In this document: one piece after another, positions 27,342 through 36,898 of the stretch | Numbering within the stretch: the first letter of the stretch is position 1 | Layout: the number at the start of each line of letters is the position of its first letter | Origin: Mesorhizobium sp. B2-8-5 | Lineage (GTDB): Bacteria; Pseudomonadota; Alphaproteobacteria; Rhizobiales; Rhizobiaceae | NCBI RefSeq assembly: GCF_006440675.2 | Contig: NZ_CP083951.1 | Location: 4,621,501 to 4,685,500, forward strand | DNA: 64,000 nt | Direction: 5' to 3' | Position numbers and translations under genes: made by a program | The notes under the pieces: model-generated | Seen by the model: only the letters and a program-made list of their open reading frames with translations | The model's database searches: none | What the model was told of the DNA's origin: nothing

Positions 27342-30300
27342 TTACGCTGGTATCCTGACGACGACCGCGGCCTTGCCGCCGGCCTTCGGCTCAAAAGAGG
27401 CCGATTTTTTCTTCGAACCGTCGACTTCTAGCGAGATCGACTTGGTCTTTTTGTCGCGGATGACGCGAAGCTTGATTTCGCCGTCGAACATCTTGAGCGT
27501 CGCGGCGTAGCCGTCCCAGTGCGCGGGCAGCTTCGGCCTAAACGTGATCTCCTTGCCGCGCCGCTCGATACCGAGGATGCCTTCCACCGCGGCGCGGTAA
27601 AGCCAGCCGGCCGACCCCGTATACCAGGTCCAGCCGCCACGGCCGCCCTTGCCTTCGCCGGCATAGATGTCGGCGGCCACGACATAGGGCTCGACGCGAT
27701 AGTGCTCGGCCGCTGCCTCGTCCGCCGCGTGATTGACCGGGTTCAGCATCGAGAAGCAGCGGTAGGCCTCGTCGGTGCGGCCCATCTCGGCCAGCGCGAT
27801 CACGAACCAGGTGGCGGCATGGGTGTACTGGCCGCCATTCTCGCGCACGCCTGGCGGGTAGCTCTTGATATAGCCGGGGTCTTTCTCGCTTTTCGAGAAG
27901 GGCGGCGTGAACAGCTTTACGATCTTGAGATCGTCGTCGACCAGCATCTCGGTCGCCTGTTCCATGGCCGTCGTCGAGCGCGCGGGATCGCCCTCGCCCG
28001 ACAGCACGCTCCAGGACTGGGCGATGGAATCGATCTTGCACTCGTGCGAATTGTGCGAGCCGAGCGGCGTGCCGTCGTCGAAGCTGCCGCGCCGGTACCA
28101 CTGGCCGTCCCAGGCGGTGCTTTCCAGGGCCCGCTTCAGCGCGTCCGCGTGCTTCACCCACGCCTGCGCCCGCTTGGCGTCGCCCTGTCCCTTGGCGACA
28201 GGCGCGAAGTCGGTGAGCGTCTTCAGCAGGAACCAGCCCAGCCACACGCTCTCGCCCTTGCCGCCCTCGCCGACACGGTTCATGCCGTCGTTCCAGTCGC
28301 CGCCGAGGATGAGCGGCAGGCCGGCAGGACTGCTGCGCTTGATCGCCAGATCGAGCGCCCGCGCGCAATGATCATAGAGCGGCGCGGTGTTCTTGGTGAT
28401 CTCGGGCGTGAAGAAGGCGTCATGCTCGTCCTCGCCGAGCTGCTGCCCGTCGATGAAGGGCAACTGCTCCTTGAGGATGGCGGCGTCGCCGGTCACCTCG
28501 ATGTAGCGGGCCGTCGCATGCGCCAGCCAGACGACGTCGTCCGAGATCATGGTGCGCACGCCGGCATCGGTGCGCGGCAACCACCAGTGCTGCACGTCGC
28601 CTTCCGGGAACTGCCGGCGCGCGGCATTGAGGATCTGGTCACGCGCCAGCTTCGGGTCGTGCGCCAGAAGGGCGAGCGTGTCCTGCAACTGGTCACGGAA
28701 GCCGAAAGCGCCGCTCGCCTGGTAGAAGGCCGAGCGCGCGCGGATGCGGCAGGCAACGGCCTGGTAGGGCAACCAATGGTTGACCATGGCGTTCATCGCC
28801 TCGTCGGGCGTCTCGACCTGGATGGTGTCGAGGAAGCCGCGCCAGGCCTTTTCATTGTCGGCCAGGCGCTGGTCGAAATCCTTGCCTCGATGGGTCTGCA
28901 CCAGGGCGCTTGCCTCGGCGGGCGTGGCCGCGTCGCCAAGCAGCCAGAGCAGCGTCACGTCGCCACCGGCCGGAATGTCGATGTCGCTGGCGACAACCGC
29001 GCAAGGGTCGTCGCCCGCCTCGATGCGCCCGGAAAGCGCAAGCCCGCCGAGCACGGCTTGCGGATACTCCGTCGTGCCGTGCCTGCCGACGAATTCGGAG
29101 CGGTCGGCGGTCACCGAATGGATTGGATGGCTCGCCCCCAGGAAGGCGACACGCTCGCCGAAGTCTAGGCCATAGGGGTTCTGCGCCAGAAGCGCGCATG
29201 TCGCCGCGTCGCGCGTCGGCACTATGGTCGCCGCAGTGCGCGAGCGGTGGCCGCCGAGCACCCATTCGGCATAGGCATAGACGCGCAGACGCGCCGGCAC
29301 GGAGCCCGAATTCTGGATGCGCAGCCGGGTGATCTTCACCGGATCGACGGGATCGACCACCTGCGTCAGGTCCATCGACAGATGCCCGCGCTTCGAACGG
29401 AAGGTGGAAAAGCCCTGGCCATGCCAGGTCTCATAGGTCATCGACGGATCGCGGACCGTCGCGGCCATCGGCGAGAATGCCTTGCCGCTGGCGTGGTCGA
29501 AGACATAGAAGCCCTCGCCCGGCCGGTTGGACACCGGGTCGTTCGACCATGGCGTCAGTTGGTAGTCGCGGCTGTTGCGGCTCCAGGTGAAGCCGGCGCC
29601 TTCCGCCGAGACGTGGAAGCCGAAGGCAGCGTTGGAGATGACATTGATCCAGGGCTGCGGCGTCGAGCGCCGGCCGGTCAGCCGGGTCACATAGTGGCGG
29701 CCGTCACCGTCGAAGCCGCCAAAGCCGTTCCACAGGCTGAGACCGCTGCCGTCGGCGGCGACATCGCTTCCACCATGGCTTGCCGGCACCGGCAAAGGCA
29801 GCGGCGGAACAGGTTCGCGCGGCGAGCCGCCCTCGGCCTGAAGCAAGGCATCGCGGGCCTGCAGGGCCGCGGTCTCGGCGCGTTCGAGCTGGTCGAAGAT
29901 CGTGCCGTTGCGCGTGTGCAGCACGACGCGCGCCACCGACAGCAAGGTCTTGTAGGTCGGCTCATCCATCAGGTCGCGGCGCACCGCGAAGATGTGCTGG
30001 CGCGGCCCGAGCTCGCGGCCACGCAGGCGGCTGTTCTCGCACAGCGTCTCCACCGCGCGTTGCAGGTCCTGCACATAGGACGAGGCCTGCTCGTTGACGA
30101 CGACGAAGTCGATCATCATGCCCCGCGCCCGCATATATTCCTGGAAACGGAGCGCCTGGGCGACGATCTCGAGATCGGCGACGTCGCCGATGCGCACCAG
30201 GAAGATCGGGAAATCGCCGGAGATGCTGGTCGGCCACAGGCTCGACTGGCGGCCGAGGCCCGACGCGATGGATTCCGCCGGCAGGCGCAGGAACGGATCG

Positions 30301-33300
30301 GGATAGATCAGGTAGCGCGCCAGCTTCTGCACATTGGCGGCGTCGGTGAGGCTGAGGCCCAGATGGCGCGTCTGCACCTGGCTCCGCGTCCAGGCCAGCA
30401 TGGCCTGGCGGGCGAAGCTCTCCTGGTGGTCGAGGCGGGCGATCGCCTCGTCGAGCTCGGCGCGATTGGCGCCGACGGCGGTCCAGAAGGTCAGCGAGAT
30501 CTTCTTGTTGGCCGGCACGCGCACCTGGCGGCGAAGTGCTGCCACCGGGTCGAGCGTGAAGCCCTGGCTGCCCGAAAGCCTGACGCCGGGATCGAAAGCG
30601 ACGGCATCGGCAATGGTGCGGCCACGGCCGATGAAGGCGCGCCGGTCGGTCTCGGCCTCGGCATCGCGCGACGGGCCCGACGGGTCGGTGACGAAATGCA
30701 CCATGGTGAGGTCGGGGTCGTTCTTGTCGCGCTTGCGCCGCGTGGCGAAGATCGCGCCGTTGTTCGGCGCGATCTCGGTCTCGACGAACATCTTGGAGAA
30801 TGCCGGATGCGCGTTGTCAGAGGCTTCGTTGCCGAGCACCAGTTCGGTGAAGGAGGTCACCTCGATATGCCGGTCGGCAGCGCCGTCATTGTAGAGGGTG
30901 ATGCGGCGGCCTTCGCCATTGCCTTCGGAAATGACGATGCATTCGACTTCGGAACGCAGCGAGCCCAATGTCTTGGTGAAGCTCGCCTTGTCGTCGCCGA
31001 ACAGCGTCTGGACGCGTTCGCCCTCGGCGCGCTTCGGTTCCGCCGTGGCCGACCACCAGTCACCCGTCGCGGTGTCGCGCAGGAAGATGTAGGAGCCGAG
31101 CCGGTCCTCGCTCGGATCCGGCTGCCAGCGGGTGACGGCAAGCTCGCCGAAGCGGCTGTAGCCGGAGCCCGTCGCGGTGACCATGACCGAATAGCGGCCG
31201 TTGGACATGACGTTGGTCGCCCGCAGCGCCTTGATCGGATCGAGGATGACGCGGCTGTCGGGGCTCTCGGTCTCGGTTTCGTCCTTGGATCGCTCGTCCG
31301 CTTCTGTCCTGACGGTTGCGGTCGGAATGTCGCGCGGCGCCTTCTCCTGCAACAGAAGCTCGGCCGACTCGATCACCGGATCGCTGTGGAAACGCTCGCG
31401 CAGCCGGCCCTCGAAAATGGCGTCGGCTACCGCGGCGATCGACATGCCGGAATGGTGCGCCATGTAGTTCTGCACCACGGCGTGGTCGGTGCCTTCAGGC
31501 ACGCGCTGCGGTGTGAAATCGACCGCGTCGTAGAAGCCGTGGCGGCCAAGCGCGCCGATCGAGCGCAGCCGCTGCAGGTTCTGCACCGCCTCGCGCGGAC
31601 TGAACTGGGCGGCCAGGATCGTCGCATAGGGCGCGATCACGGTGTTCTGGCCAAGGCCGCGCTTCAGGCCGAGCCCGGGCACGCCGAAATTGGTGTACTG
31701 GTAGGTGAGCTCGCGGTCGCGGGCATTGTAGGCCGCTTCCGAAATGCCCCAGGGCACGTTCTTGGAACGCGCATACTGGATCTGGCGCTTGATGATGAGC
31801 TTGCTGGTCTGGTTGAGGATCGAGCCCTGCGGCTCCTTCATCACCAGCGGCGGCATCAGATACTCGAACATCGAGCCCGACCAGGACATCAACGCGCCCT
31901 GGAAGCCGATCTCGACGATCGGCCGTCCGAGACGGAACCAATGCTCGGTCGGCAGGTCGCCCTTGGCGATGGCGAACAGGCTGGTGAGCCGCGCTTCCGA
32001 GGCAAGCAGGTCGTAGCAGCTCTCGTCGAGCTGGCGGTCCTCGACCCGGTAGCCGATCGAGAGCAGCTTGCGCTCCTGGCGCATCAGGAAGGAGAAATCC
32101 ATCTCGAAGGCATAGCGGCGGCAGCGCTCGCGCAGCGCAAGCAGCTTGGCGCGCAGAGCGGCGACCGCGCTCTCGTCATTGTGCGAATCGTGCACATGCG
32201 CCTCGCAGGTCGCTTCCAGCCGCTCCGCCCAGTCGGCGATGACATCGCTTTTCGGCGAGGCCGCCTCGGTGTGGATGGCGGTGGCGAGCTTGCGGATCTC
32301 GCCAGCCAGCACGGCAAGGTTGATAGTGCGGATCGACGCCATCTCAGGCTGTGCCTTGATGGTCGCAACCGCGCGACGCATCCCGTCGAGACGGTCGGCC
32401 AGGCGCTGGCGCAGCGGCCGCAGTTGCCGACGGTCGTCCGGCAGCTCGTCCAGGCTTTCGTCGAGAATGGTGACGGTGTCGATGATGCCTTCGAAATCGC
32501 CCTGCAGGTGCACCGACGGCGCTTCGGCCCATTCGGCGCAGGAGGCGGCCACCGCAACCAGATGTCCAGCGAGATTGCCGCTGTCGACAGCGGAGATGTA
32601 GAGCGGATAGAGCGGCTTCAGCGTCGTCGTGTCATACCAGTTGTAGAGATGGCCGCGATCGCGCGGCATGTTCTCGATGGTCGTCATCGTGGCGTCGATG
32701 CGGGTGATGGCATCCGACAGGCTGATCCAGCCGAAATCGCGCGCCGAAACCACCGAAAGCAGATAGACGCCGATATTGGTCGGCGAGGTGCGCGGCGCCA
32801 CCACCGGCGCCGGGCTTTCCTGGAAATTGTCCGGCGGCAGGTGATGCTGCTCGGCCGTCACGAAGGTCTCGAAATAATGCCAGGTGCGGCGCGCGAAGGT
32901 GCGCAGCGCGTGGATGTCCGCGCTCGAAATGCGCAGTCTGTCCTCGGTCTCGGCCGAGCGGCTGATCCAGCAGGCGACGGCGGGCGAAGCAATCCAGAAG
33001 ATGGCGAAGAAGAAAGCGACGAAGGCGCCGGTGGAATCGGCCAGCACCGGAATCGCGAGGCCGACGACGCCGATGATCACCGCGCCATACATCATGCCGT
33101 AATAGGCGCCGAGATCGCTGCCGCTGTTCTTGGCGGCCTGCGAGGCGGTGCGCCATTCGAGCAGGTTCTGACGGCTGACGAAGAGCCGGTAGATGGTGCG
33201 GACGATGGCATCGCCCATCATCCAGGCGAGATGCGCCATCAACAGCACTTTGAGCGCCACGAGCGCGGTGCCGAACACGGTGTCGCGCGCCAAAGCGGAG

Positions 33301-35924
33301 AAATGGCCGCGCGGTGTCTGGTCGCCGCTCTTCGGCAGGATGCCGTTCACGATGTCGAAGGTCGGCGCCATGAAGAGGCTGAGGATCAGAAGGGCCTGCC
33401 ACTGCGCCGCCTGGGTGAAGGGCAGCAGCGTCCAGCCGGCGATACAGGCCATCACCCAGAAGATCGGGGTGACCGAGCGGCGCAGATTATCGACCATCTT
33501 CCAGCGCGACAGCGCAGGCACGCCGGAGCGCGGGTCGAAGATGTAGCCGAGCAGCTGCCAGTCGCCGCGCGCCCAGCGATGGTGGCGCGAGGCGTCGACC
33601 GAGTAGCGTGTCGGATAGTCCTCGACCAGTTCGACATCCGTCACCAGCGCGGCCCGCGCGAGCGCGCCTTCGAGCAGATCGTGGCTGAGGATGGTGTTTT
33701 CGTCGATGCGGTTCTTCAGCGCCGCCTCGAAGGCGTCGACATGGTAGAGACCCTTGCCGGTGAAGGAACCGTCGCCGAAGACGTCCTGATAGACGTCGGA
33801 AACGGCGAACACATAAGGGTCCAGGCCGCGATTGGCCGAGAAGACGCGCTGGAAGAAGGAGGCGTCGTCGCCGCTGGTGAGCGAAGCGGTGATGCGCGGC
33901 TGCAGGATGGTGTAGCCGGCGGTGACGACGCGCTTGACCGGATCGAAATGAGGGCGGTTGAGCGGGTGAGCAAGCTTGCCGACCAGGTCCGAAACCGCAT
34001 CGCGCGTGGTGCGCGTGTCGGCGTCGAGCGTCATCACATAGACGACCTTTTCCGGCAGCGGCACGTTGAGCGGCAGGAAGGTGGTGTCGCTGTCGCCGCG
34101 CAGCAGGAGGTTCAGCTCATGCAGCTTGCCGCGCTTGCGCTCCCATCCCATCCAGCAGCCCTGCGCCTGATTGTAGAGCCGGCGGCGATGCAGGAGATAG
34201 AAGCGCGGCGAGCCTTCCGACGGATAGCGGGCGTTCAGCCTGGCGATCTCGTCGCGGGCATATTGCAGGATCTCGATATCGGCGGCGTCGATCTCGGTCT
34301 TGGAGTCCGGCCAGTCGGACAACAGCGCAAAGTGGATCTCCTCGGCCGTGTTGGCGAGGTGATGCACCTCGATGTTGCGGATATTTTCCTCGACGTCGTC
34401 GCGCGAGCCGATCAGCGAAGGCACCACGACCAGAGTGCGCGATTCAGCCGGGATGCCGTGCTTGTTGTAATCGTAGCCGACAAGCCTGGTCGGTTTCAGG
34501 AACAGCGCCACCACGGTGTTGAAGAAGGCTAGAGCGCCTTCGCTTGCCGGCACCGCGAACAGCGCCAGCATCAGCGTGATCGATTCCACCGACAGGCCGA
34601 GATTGGCGAGCGCCCTGCCCGACAGCACGAGCAGCAGCGCCGTCAAAAGGAAGACCGGCACGACGATGCCCAGCCAGCCGGCGCTGGCAAAGCCGCGCTT
34701 GAAGGTCACATAGAAAGGCGGCCGGTAGCCAATCGCCTTTTCCAGTTCCTGGCGGCGCGGGCCAACCAGGAAGAAGCCGACGTCGGTATGCACGTCGGGG
34801 TCGGCGGTTTCGGGCACGCCGGACGCGTCGGTGACGCCGGGCGTATGGCCGGCAAGCTCGATCGCCTTTTCGGCCACCCGGTATTCGGACAGATCCGAGC
34901 GGCGCGCCAGCTGCTCGATCGCCGTGCGGTACTGGTCGCGCGAGAAGAAGTCGAGGTCGGCGAAATCGGTCTTCTGGCGCAGCAGCGTGTCGATGCGGCT
35001 GACGCCCTCGAACCAGACCGTCCAGTCGACGTCGTTGATGAGGCGCAGGCCACGGATGATGTTGCCGGTCGTGACGTTGCCGCTGGAGAGCGTCTGATGC
35101 TCGGAGATGATGATCTCCTCGGCGTCGGAGCCGGTCTTTTCGAGCTCGCCTTCCAGCCATTCCAGCGCGCGGCCGGCGTTCTGCGACCCGTCGCGCAAGC
35201 GGTAGAGCAGCTGGGTGGCGAAGGTGGTGTCCTGCGCATGCGTGCCGTAGTTGGACAGGATCCTCGTGCGGTCGGCATTGTCGTCGGTCGCCAGAACACG
35301 GTCCGCGACCTCGTTGGCGATGTGGCGCATCTGCCTGGTACGATCGACGCGCACGGCGATGCGGCGCAGGTTCTCGATCAGCACGAAGCGCAGCAGCGAC
35401 GGCAGCGCCCAGAGCTCGCCGATCTTCATCGGCTCGACCGACTGGAAGCCCTCGACGATCGCCTTGAACATATTGGCCGAGACAGAGCTGTCGGAATGCT
35501 CGACATAGCCCCAGGCAACGACGAAGGCGCGCGGCAGCACCGTGCCGTCGCCAAGTGTCAGCGTCGGCAGTTGGCGATAGAAGCGGCGCGGCAGGTCGCG
35601 CTTGACCTGGAAGATGGTCTCTTCGACCAGGTAGTTGTTGTCGAGCAGCCATTGCGCGGCCGGCGTGATGGTCTCGCCCTTGGCCTGGGCGGCGTTGGTC
35701 GAGCGGTAGACTTCGAGGATTTTCTTGGCGCTGTCGCGGATGCGGGCCTGGAACTCGAACGGAGCGAGCCCGAACAATTCCTTGACTTCGCCCTTGGCGA
35801 GCGCAACGCCCAAGGCGCGCAGCCGGTCCTCGGGCAGGAAATTGGAGCGTATCGGCGCTTCCGTCACCACCGGGAAGCCGGCGCTTGTCTGTTCGATCTT
35901 GTTCGGGTTCGTCTGAATGTTCAT
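27342..35924 (-). CDS. ndvB: Cyclic beta-1,2-glucan synthase (NdvB/ChvB)
   Basis: A 2860-residue inner-membrane protein, the length expected of NdvB. It builds beta-1,2-glucan from UDP-glucose and cyclises it. Order of parts: a 400-residue N-terminal region, membrane segments around 425-480, a glycosyltransferase-84 domain with TLDADTRT near 630 and HHRWARGDWQ near 783, more membrane segments around 810-1020, a middle glycoamylase-like region (SILNQTSKLIIKRQIQYA near 1390) linked to cyclisation, and a C-terminal GH94 phosphorylase-like domain with GGDWNDGMN near 2545 that trims chain length. The exporter ndvA follows. Confidence 0.96.
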   Translation of the reverse strand: MNIQTNPNKIEQTSAGFPVVTEAPIRSNFLPEDRLRALGVALAKGEVKELFGLAPFEFQARIRDSAKKILEVYRSTNAAQAKGETITPAAQWLLDNNYLVEETIFQVKRDLPRRFYRQLPTLTLGDGTVLPRAFVVAWGYVEHSDSSVSANMFKAIVEGFQSVEPMKIGELWALPSLLRFVLIENLRRIAVRVDRTRQMRHIANEVADRVLATDDNADRTRILSNYGTHAQDTTFATQLLYRLRDGSQNAGRALEWLEGELEKTGSDAEEIIISEHQTLSSGNVTTGNIIRGLRLINDVDWTVWFEGVSRIDTLLRQKTDFADLDFFSRDQYRTAIEQLARRSDLSEYRVAEKAIELAGHTPGVTDASGVPETADPDVHTDVGFFLVGPRRQELEKAIGYRPPFYVTFKRGFASAGWLGIVVPVFLLTALLLVLSGRALANLGLSVESITLMLALFAVPASEGALAFFNTVVALFLKPTRLVGYDYNKHGIPAESRTLVVVPSLIGSRDDVEENIRNIEVHHLANTAEEIHFALLSDWPDSKTEIDAADIEILQYARDEIARLNARYPSEGSPRFYLLHRRRLYNQAQGCWMGWERKRGKLHELNLLLRGDSDTTFLPLNVPLPEKVVYVMTLDADTRTTRDAVSDLVGKLAHPLNRPHFDPVKRVVTAGYTILQPRITASLTSGDDASFFQRVFSANRGLDPYVFAVSDVYQDVFGDGSFTGKGLYHVDAFEAALKNRIDENTILSHDLLEGALARAALVTDVELVEDYPTRYSVDASRHHRWARGDWQLLGYIFDPRSGVPALSRWKMVDNLRRSVTPIFWVMACIAGWTLLPFTQAAQWQALLILSLFMAPTFDIVNGILPKSGDQTPRGHFSALARDTVFGTALVALKVLLMAHLAWMMGDAIVRTIYRLFVSRQNLLEWRTASQAAKNSGSDLGAYYGMMYGAVIIGVVGLAIPVLADSTGAFVAFFFAIFWIASPAVACWISRSAETEDRLRISSADIHALRTFARRTWHYFETFVTAEQHHLPPDNFQESPAPVVAPRTSPTNIGVYLLSVVSARDFGWISLSDAITRIDATMTTIENMPRDRGHLYNWYDTTTLKPLYPLYISAVDSGNLAGHLVAVAASCAEWAEAPSVHLQGDFEGIIDTVTILDESLDELPDDRRQLRPLRQRLADRLDGMRRAVATIKAQPEMASIRTINLAVLAGEIRKLATAIHTEAASPKSDVIADWAERLEATCEAHVHDSHNDESAVAALRAKLLALRERCRRYAFEMDFSFLMRQERKLLSIGYRVEDRQLDESCYDLLASEARLTSLFAIAKGDLPTEHWFRLGRPIVEIGFQGALMSWSGSMFEYLMPPLVMKEPQGSILNQTSKLIIKRQIQYARSKNVPWGISEAAYNARDRELTYQYTNFGVPGLGLKRGLGQNTVIAPYATILAAQFSPREAVQNLQRLRSIGALGRHGFYDAVDFTPQRVPEGTDHAVVQNYMAHHSGMSIAAVADAIFEGRLRERFHSDPVIESAELLLQEKAPRDIPTATVRTEADERSKDETETESPDSRVILDPIKALRATNVMSNGRYSVMVTATGSGYSRFGELAVTRWQPDPSEDRLGSYIFLRDTATGDWWSATAEPKRAEGERVQTLFGDDKASFTKTLGSLRSEVECIVISEGNGEGRRITLYNDGAADRHIEVTSFTELVLGNEASDNAHPAFSKMFVETEIAPNNGAIFATRRKRDKNDPDLTMVHFVTDPSGPSRDAEAETDRRAFIGRGRTIADAVAFDPGVRLSGSQGFTLDPVAALRRQVRVPANKKISLTFWTAVGANRAELDEAIARLDHQESFARQAMLAWTRSQVQTRHLGLSLTDAANVQKLARYLIYPDPFLRLPAESIASGLGRQSSLWPTSISGDFPIFLVRIGDVADLEIVAQALRFQEYMRARGMMIDFVVVNEQASSYVQDLQRAVETLCENSRLRGRELGPRQHIFAVRRDLMDEPTYKTLLSVARVVLHTRNGTIFDQLERAETAALQARDALLQAEGGSPREPVPPLPLPVPASHGGSDVAADGSGLSLWNGFGGFDGDGRHYVTRLTGRRSTPQPWINVISNAAFGFHVSAEGAGFTWSRNSRDYQLTPWSNDPVSNRPGEGFYVFDHASGKAFSPMAATVRDPSMTYETWHGQGFSTFRSKRGHLSMDLTQVVDPVDPVKITRLRIQNSGSVPARLRVYAYAEWVLGGHRSRTAATIVPTRDAATCALLAQNPYGLDFGERVAFLGASHPIHSVTADRSEFVGRHGTTEYPQAVLGGLALSGRIEAGDDPCAVVASDIDIPAGGDVTLLWLLGDAATPAEASALVQTHRGKDFDQRLADNEKAWRGFLDTIQVETPDEAMNAMVNHWLPYQAVACRIRARSAFYQASGAFGFRDQLQDTLALLAHDPKLARDQILNAARRQFPEGDVQHWWLPRTDAGVRTMISDDVVWLAHATARYIEVTGDAAILKEQLPFIDGQQLGEDEHDAFFTPEITKNTAPLYDHCARALDLAIKRSSPAGLPLILGGDWNDGMNRVGEGGKGESVWLGWFLLKTLTDFAPVAKGQGDAKRAQAWVKHADALKRALESTAWDGQWYRRGSFDDGTPLGSHNSHECKIDSIAQSWSVLSGEGDPARSTTAMEQATEMLVDDDLKIVKLFTPPFSKSEKDPGYIKSYPPGVRENGGQYTHAATWFVIALAEMGRTDEAYRCFSMLNPVNHAADEAAAEHYRVEPYVVAADIYAGEGKGGRGGWTWYTGSAGWLYRAAVEGILGIERRGKEITFRPKLPAHWDGYAATLKMFDGEIKLRVIRDKKTKSISLEVDGSKKKSASFEPKAGGKAAVVVRIPA

Positions 35925-36194
35925 TGAAAATTCCGTAAGCGGGGGCGCAATGCGGCGTCACCGCCACGGCAATGCCCCTAAAACCGGTTCAATTGCAATT
36001 GGTTGCATGACTGGTTGGCCGAAAGTTTGTCTTGCGCACCACAACAGGGGCGTGCCCTTTCGGCAGCTCGTGGCCGAACGCCCCTCGCTCTCCGCCCCCG
36101 GTTGGATCAGGGCAAGAATTCAGGCTTTTTCGTGATACATGCAAGGGGCCGGGCGATAATTCACCCAAGCCGCGATCATGTTTGGCAACAGCCG
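35925..36194. other. Region upstream of ndvB
   Basis: No gene is recognised. It contains the palindrome CAATTGCAATTG around 35990-36001 and must include the ndvB promoter, but no hexamers could be assigned confidently. The right end also follows the hutD stop at 36195, without a clear terminator hairpin. Confidence 0.35.
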
Positions 36195-36782
36195 TTAATG
36201 GTTGGCGGCGAGGCGATGGAGCTCGATCACGAAAAGCCGGCCCTGCCCCTTGGGCTGAAGCCGCAATTCCGGGCTGTCGCGATCGAGGATCAGCGTGTCG
36301 AGCGGTCCCAGGCTCGGCGCATCCTCCGTGAAGAGCGTGAAGCCTCCGCCGACGGCCAGAACCAGCGTCGTGTCGGCGCGCGGCGCGATGCGAATCTCAC
36401 TGGCAAGCGGCCGACACTCGACCTTGTGAGCCATGCGACCACGGCGGGTCATGACGTTGAGATCGGTAATCGGACCGCCAATCAGCGCCGCCCCGGTCGG
36501 CACGTCGCCCGGAAAGGCGAGCGGTGCCGAAGCCGCGGTCAGTTGCGCCGGCGGCTGGCCGGCGATGTCGAGGATAATCCCCTCGCCTTCCAGCACCGAC
36601 AGCGTGCGGTCGATGCCGGCGAAGCTGGAGAACGGCCCGCTGGTTTCGACGCGGGCCATCGAGACGCGCCAGTCGAAATCATCGAGCCCGGCGCCGGCCG
36701 GGGAAACGGCGATTTCGGTCGTCGTGCCGCCGCCATTCTTCCACGGCATGACGCGGTAATCGGCGGCACGAAGGATGCGCAT
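36195..36782 (-). CDS. hutD: HutD-family protein of histidine utilisation
   Basis: A 195-residue bicupin-like protein. HutD signatures are seen as YRVMPWKNGGGTTTEIAV near residue 8 and DDFDWRVSMARVETSGPFSSF near 35-55. HutD is thought to bind a pathway product such as formylglutamate or urocanate and to limit hut expression, from work in Pseudomonas. The ATG at 36782 gives the family start. It is the last gene of the leftward hut operon, separated from hutU by a palindromic repeat. Confidence 0.88.
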   Translation of the reverse strand: MRILRAADYRVMPWKNGGGTTTEIAVSPAGAGLDDFDWRVSMARVETSGPFSSFAGIDRTLSVLEGEGIILDIAGQPPAQLTAASAPLAFPGDVPTGAALIGGPITDLNVMTRRGRMAHKVECRPLASEIRIAPRADTTLVLAVGGGFTLFTEDAPSLGPLDTLILDRDSPELRLQPKGQGRLFVIELHRLAANH

Positions 36783-36792
36783 CGGCCTAGCC

Positions 36793-36898
36793 CCGGATGA
36801 TTTCAAGTCGATTCGACCTGAAATCATCCGGCTCTGTCTTTTTGGTTGGGAGCATGATGTTGTCCGAAAACCGCTTCACACTTTTCGGCATCATGCTC
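36793..36898. repeat. RIME-like palindromic repeat between hutD and hutU
   Basis: Two inverted repeats lie back to back. 36793-36831 has 18-base arms with one mismatch (CCGGATGATTTCAAGTCG). 36850-36898 has ends GAGCATGATG and CATCATGCTC with inner CCGAAAA/TTTTCGG. This composition matches the rhizobial intergenic mosaic elements I know from several genera. The outer edge touches the hutU stop codon. Confidence 0.75.

Noticed and set aside
29247..34532. A 1761-codon open frame on the strand opposite ndvB
   Set aside because: It is the mirror of a strongly biased high-GC gene, with composition typical of shadow frames and no recognisable domain.
35990..36001. CAATTGCAATTG palindrome upstream of ndvB as an operator
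   Set aside because: It is short and low in complexity, and no regulator or conserved family of sites supports it.
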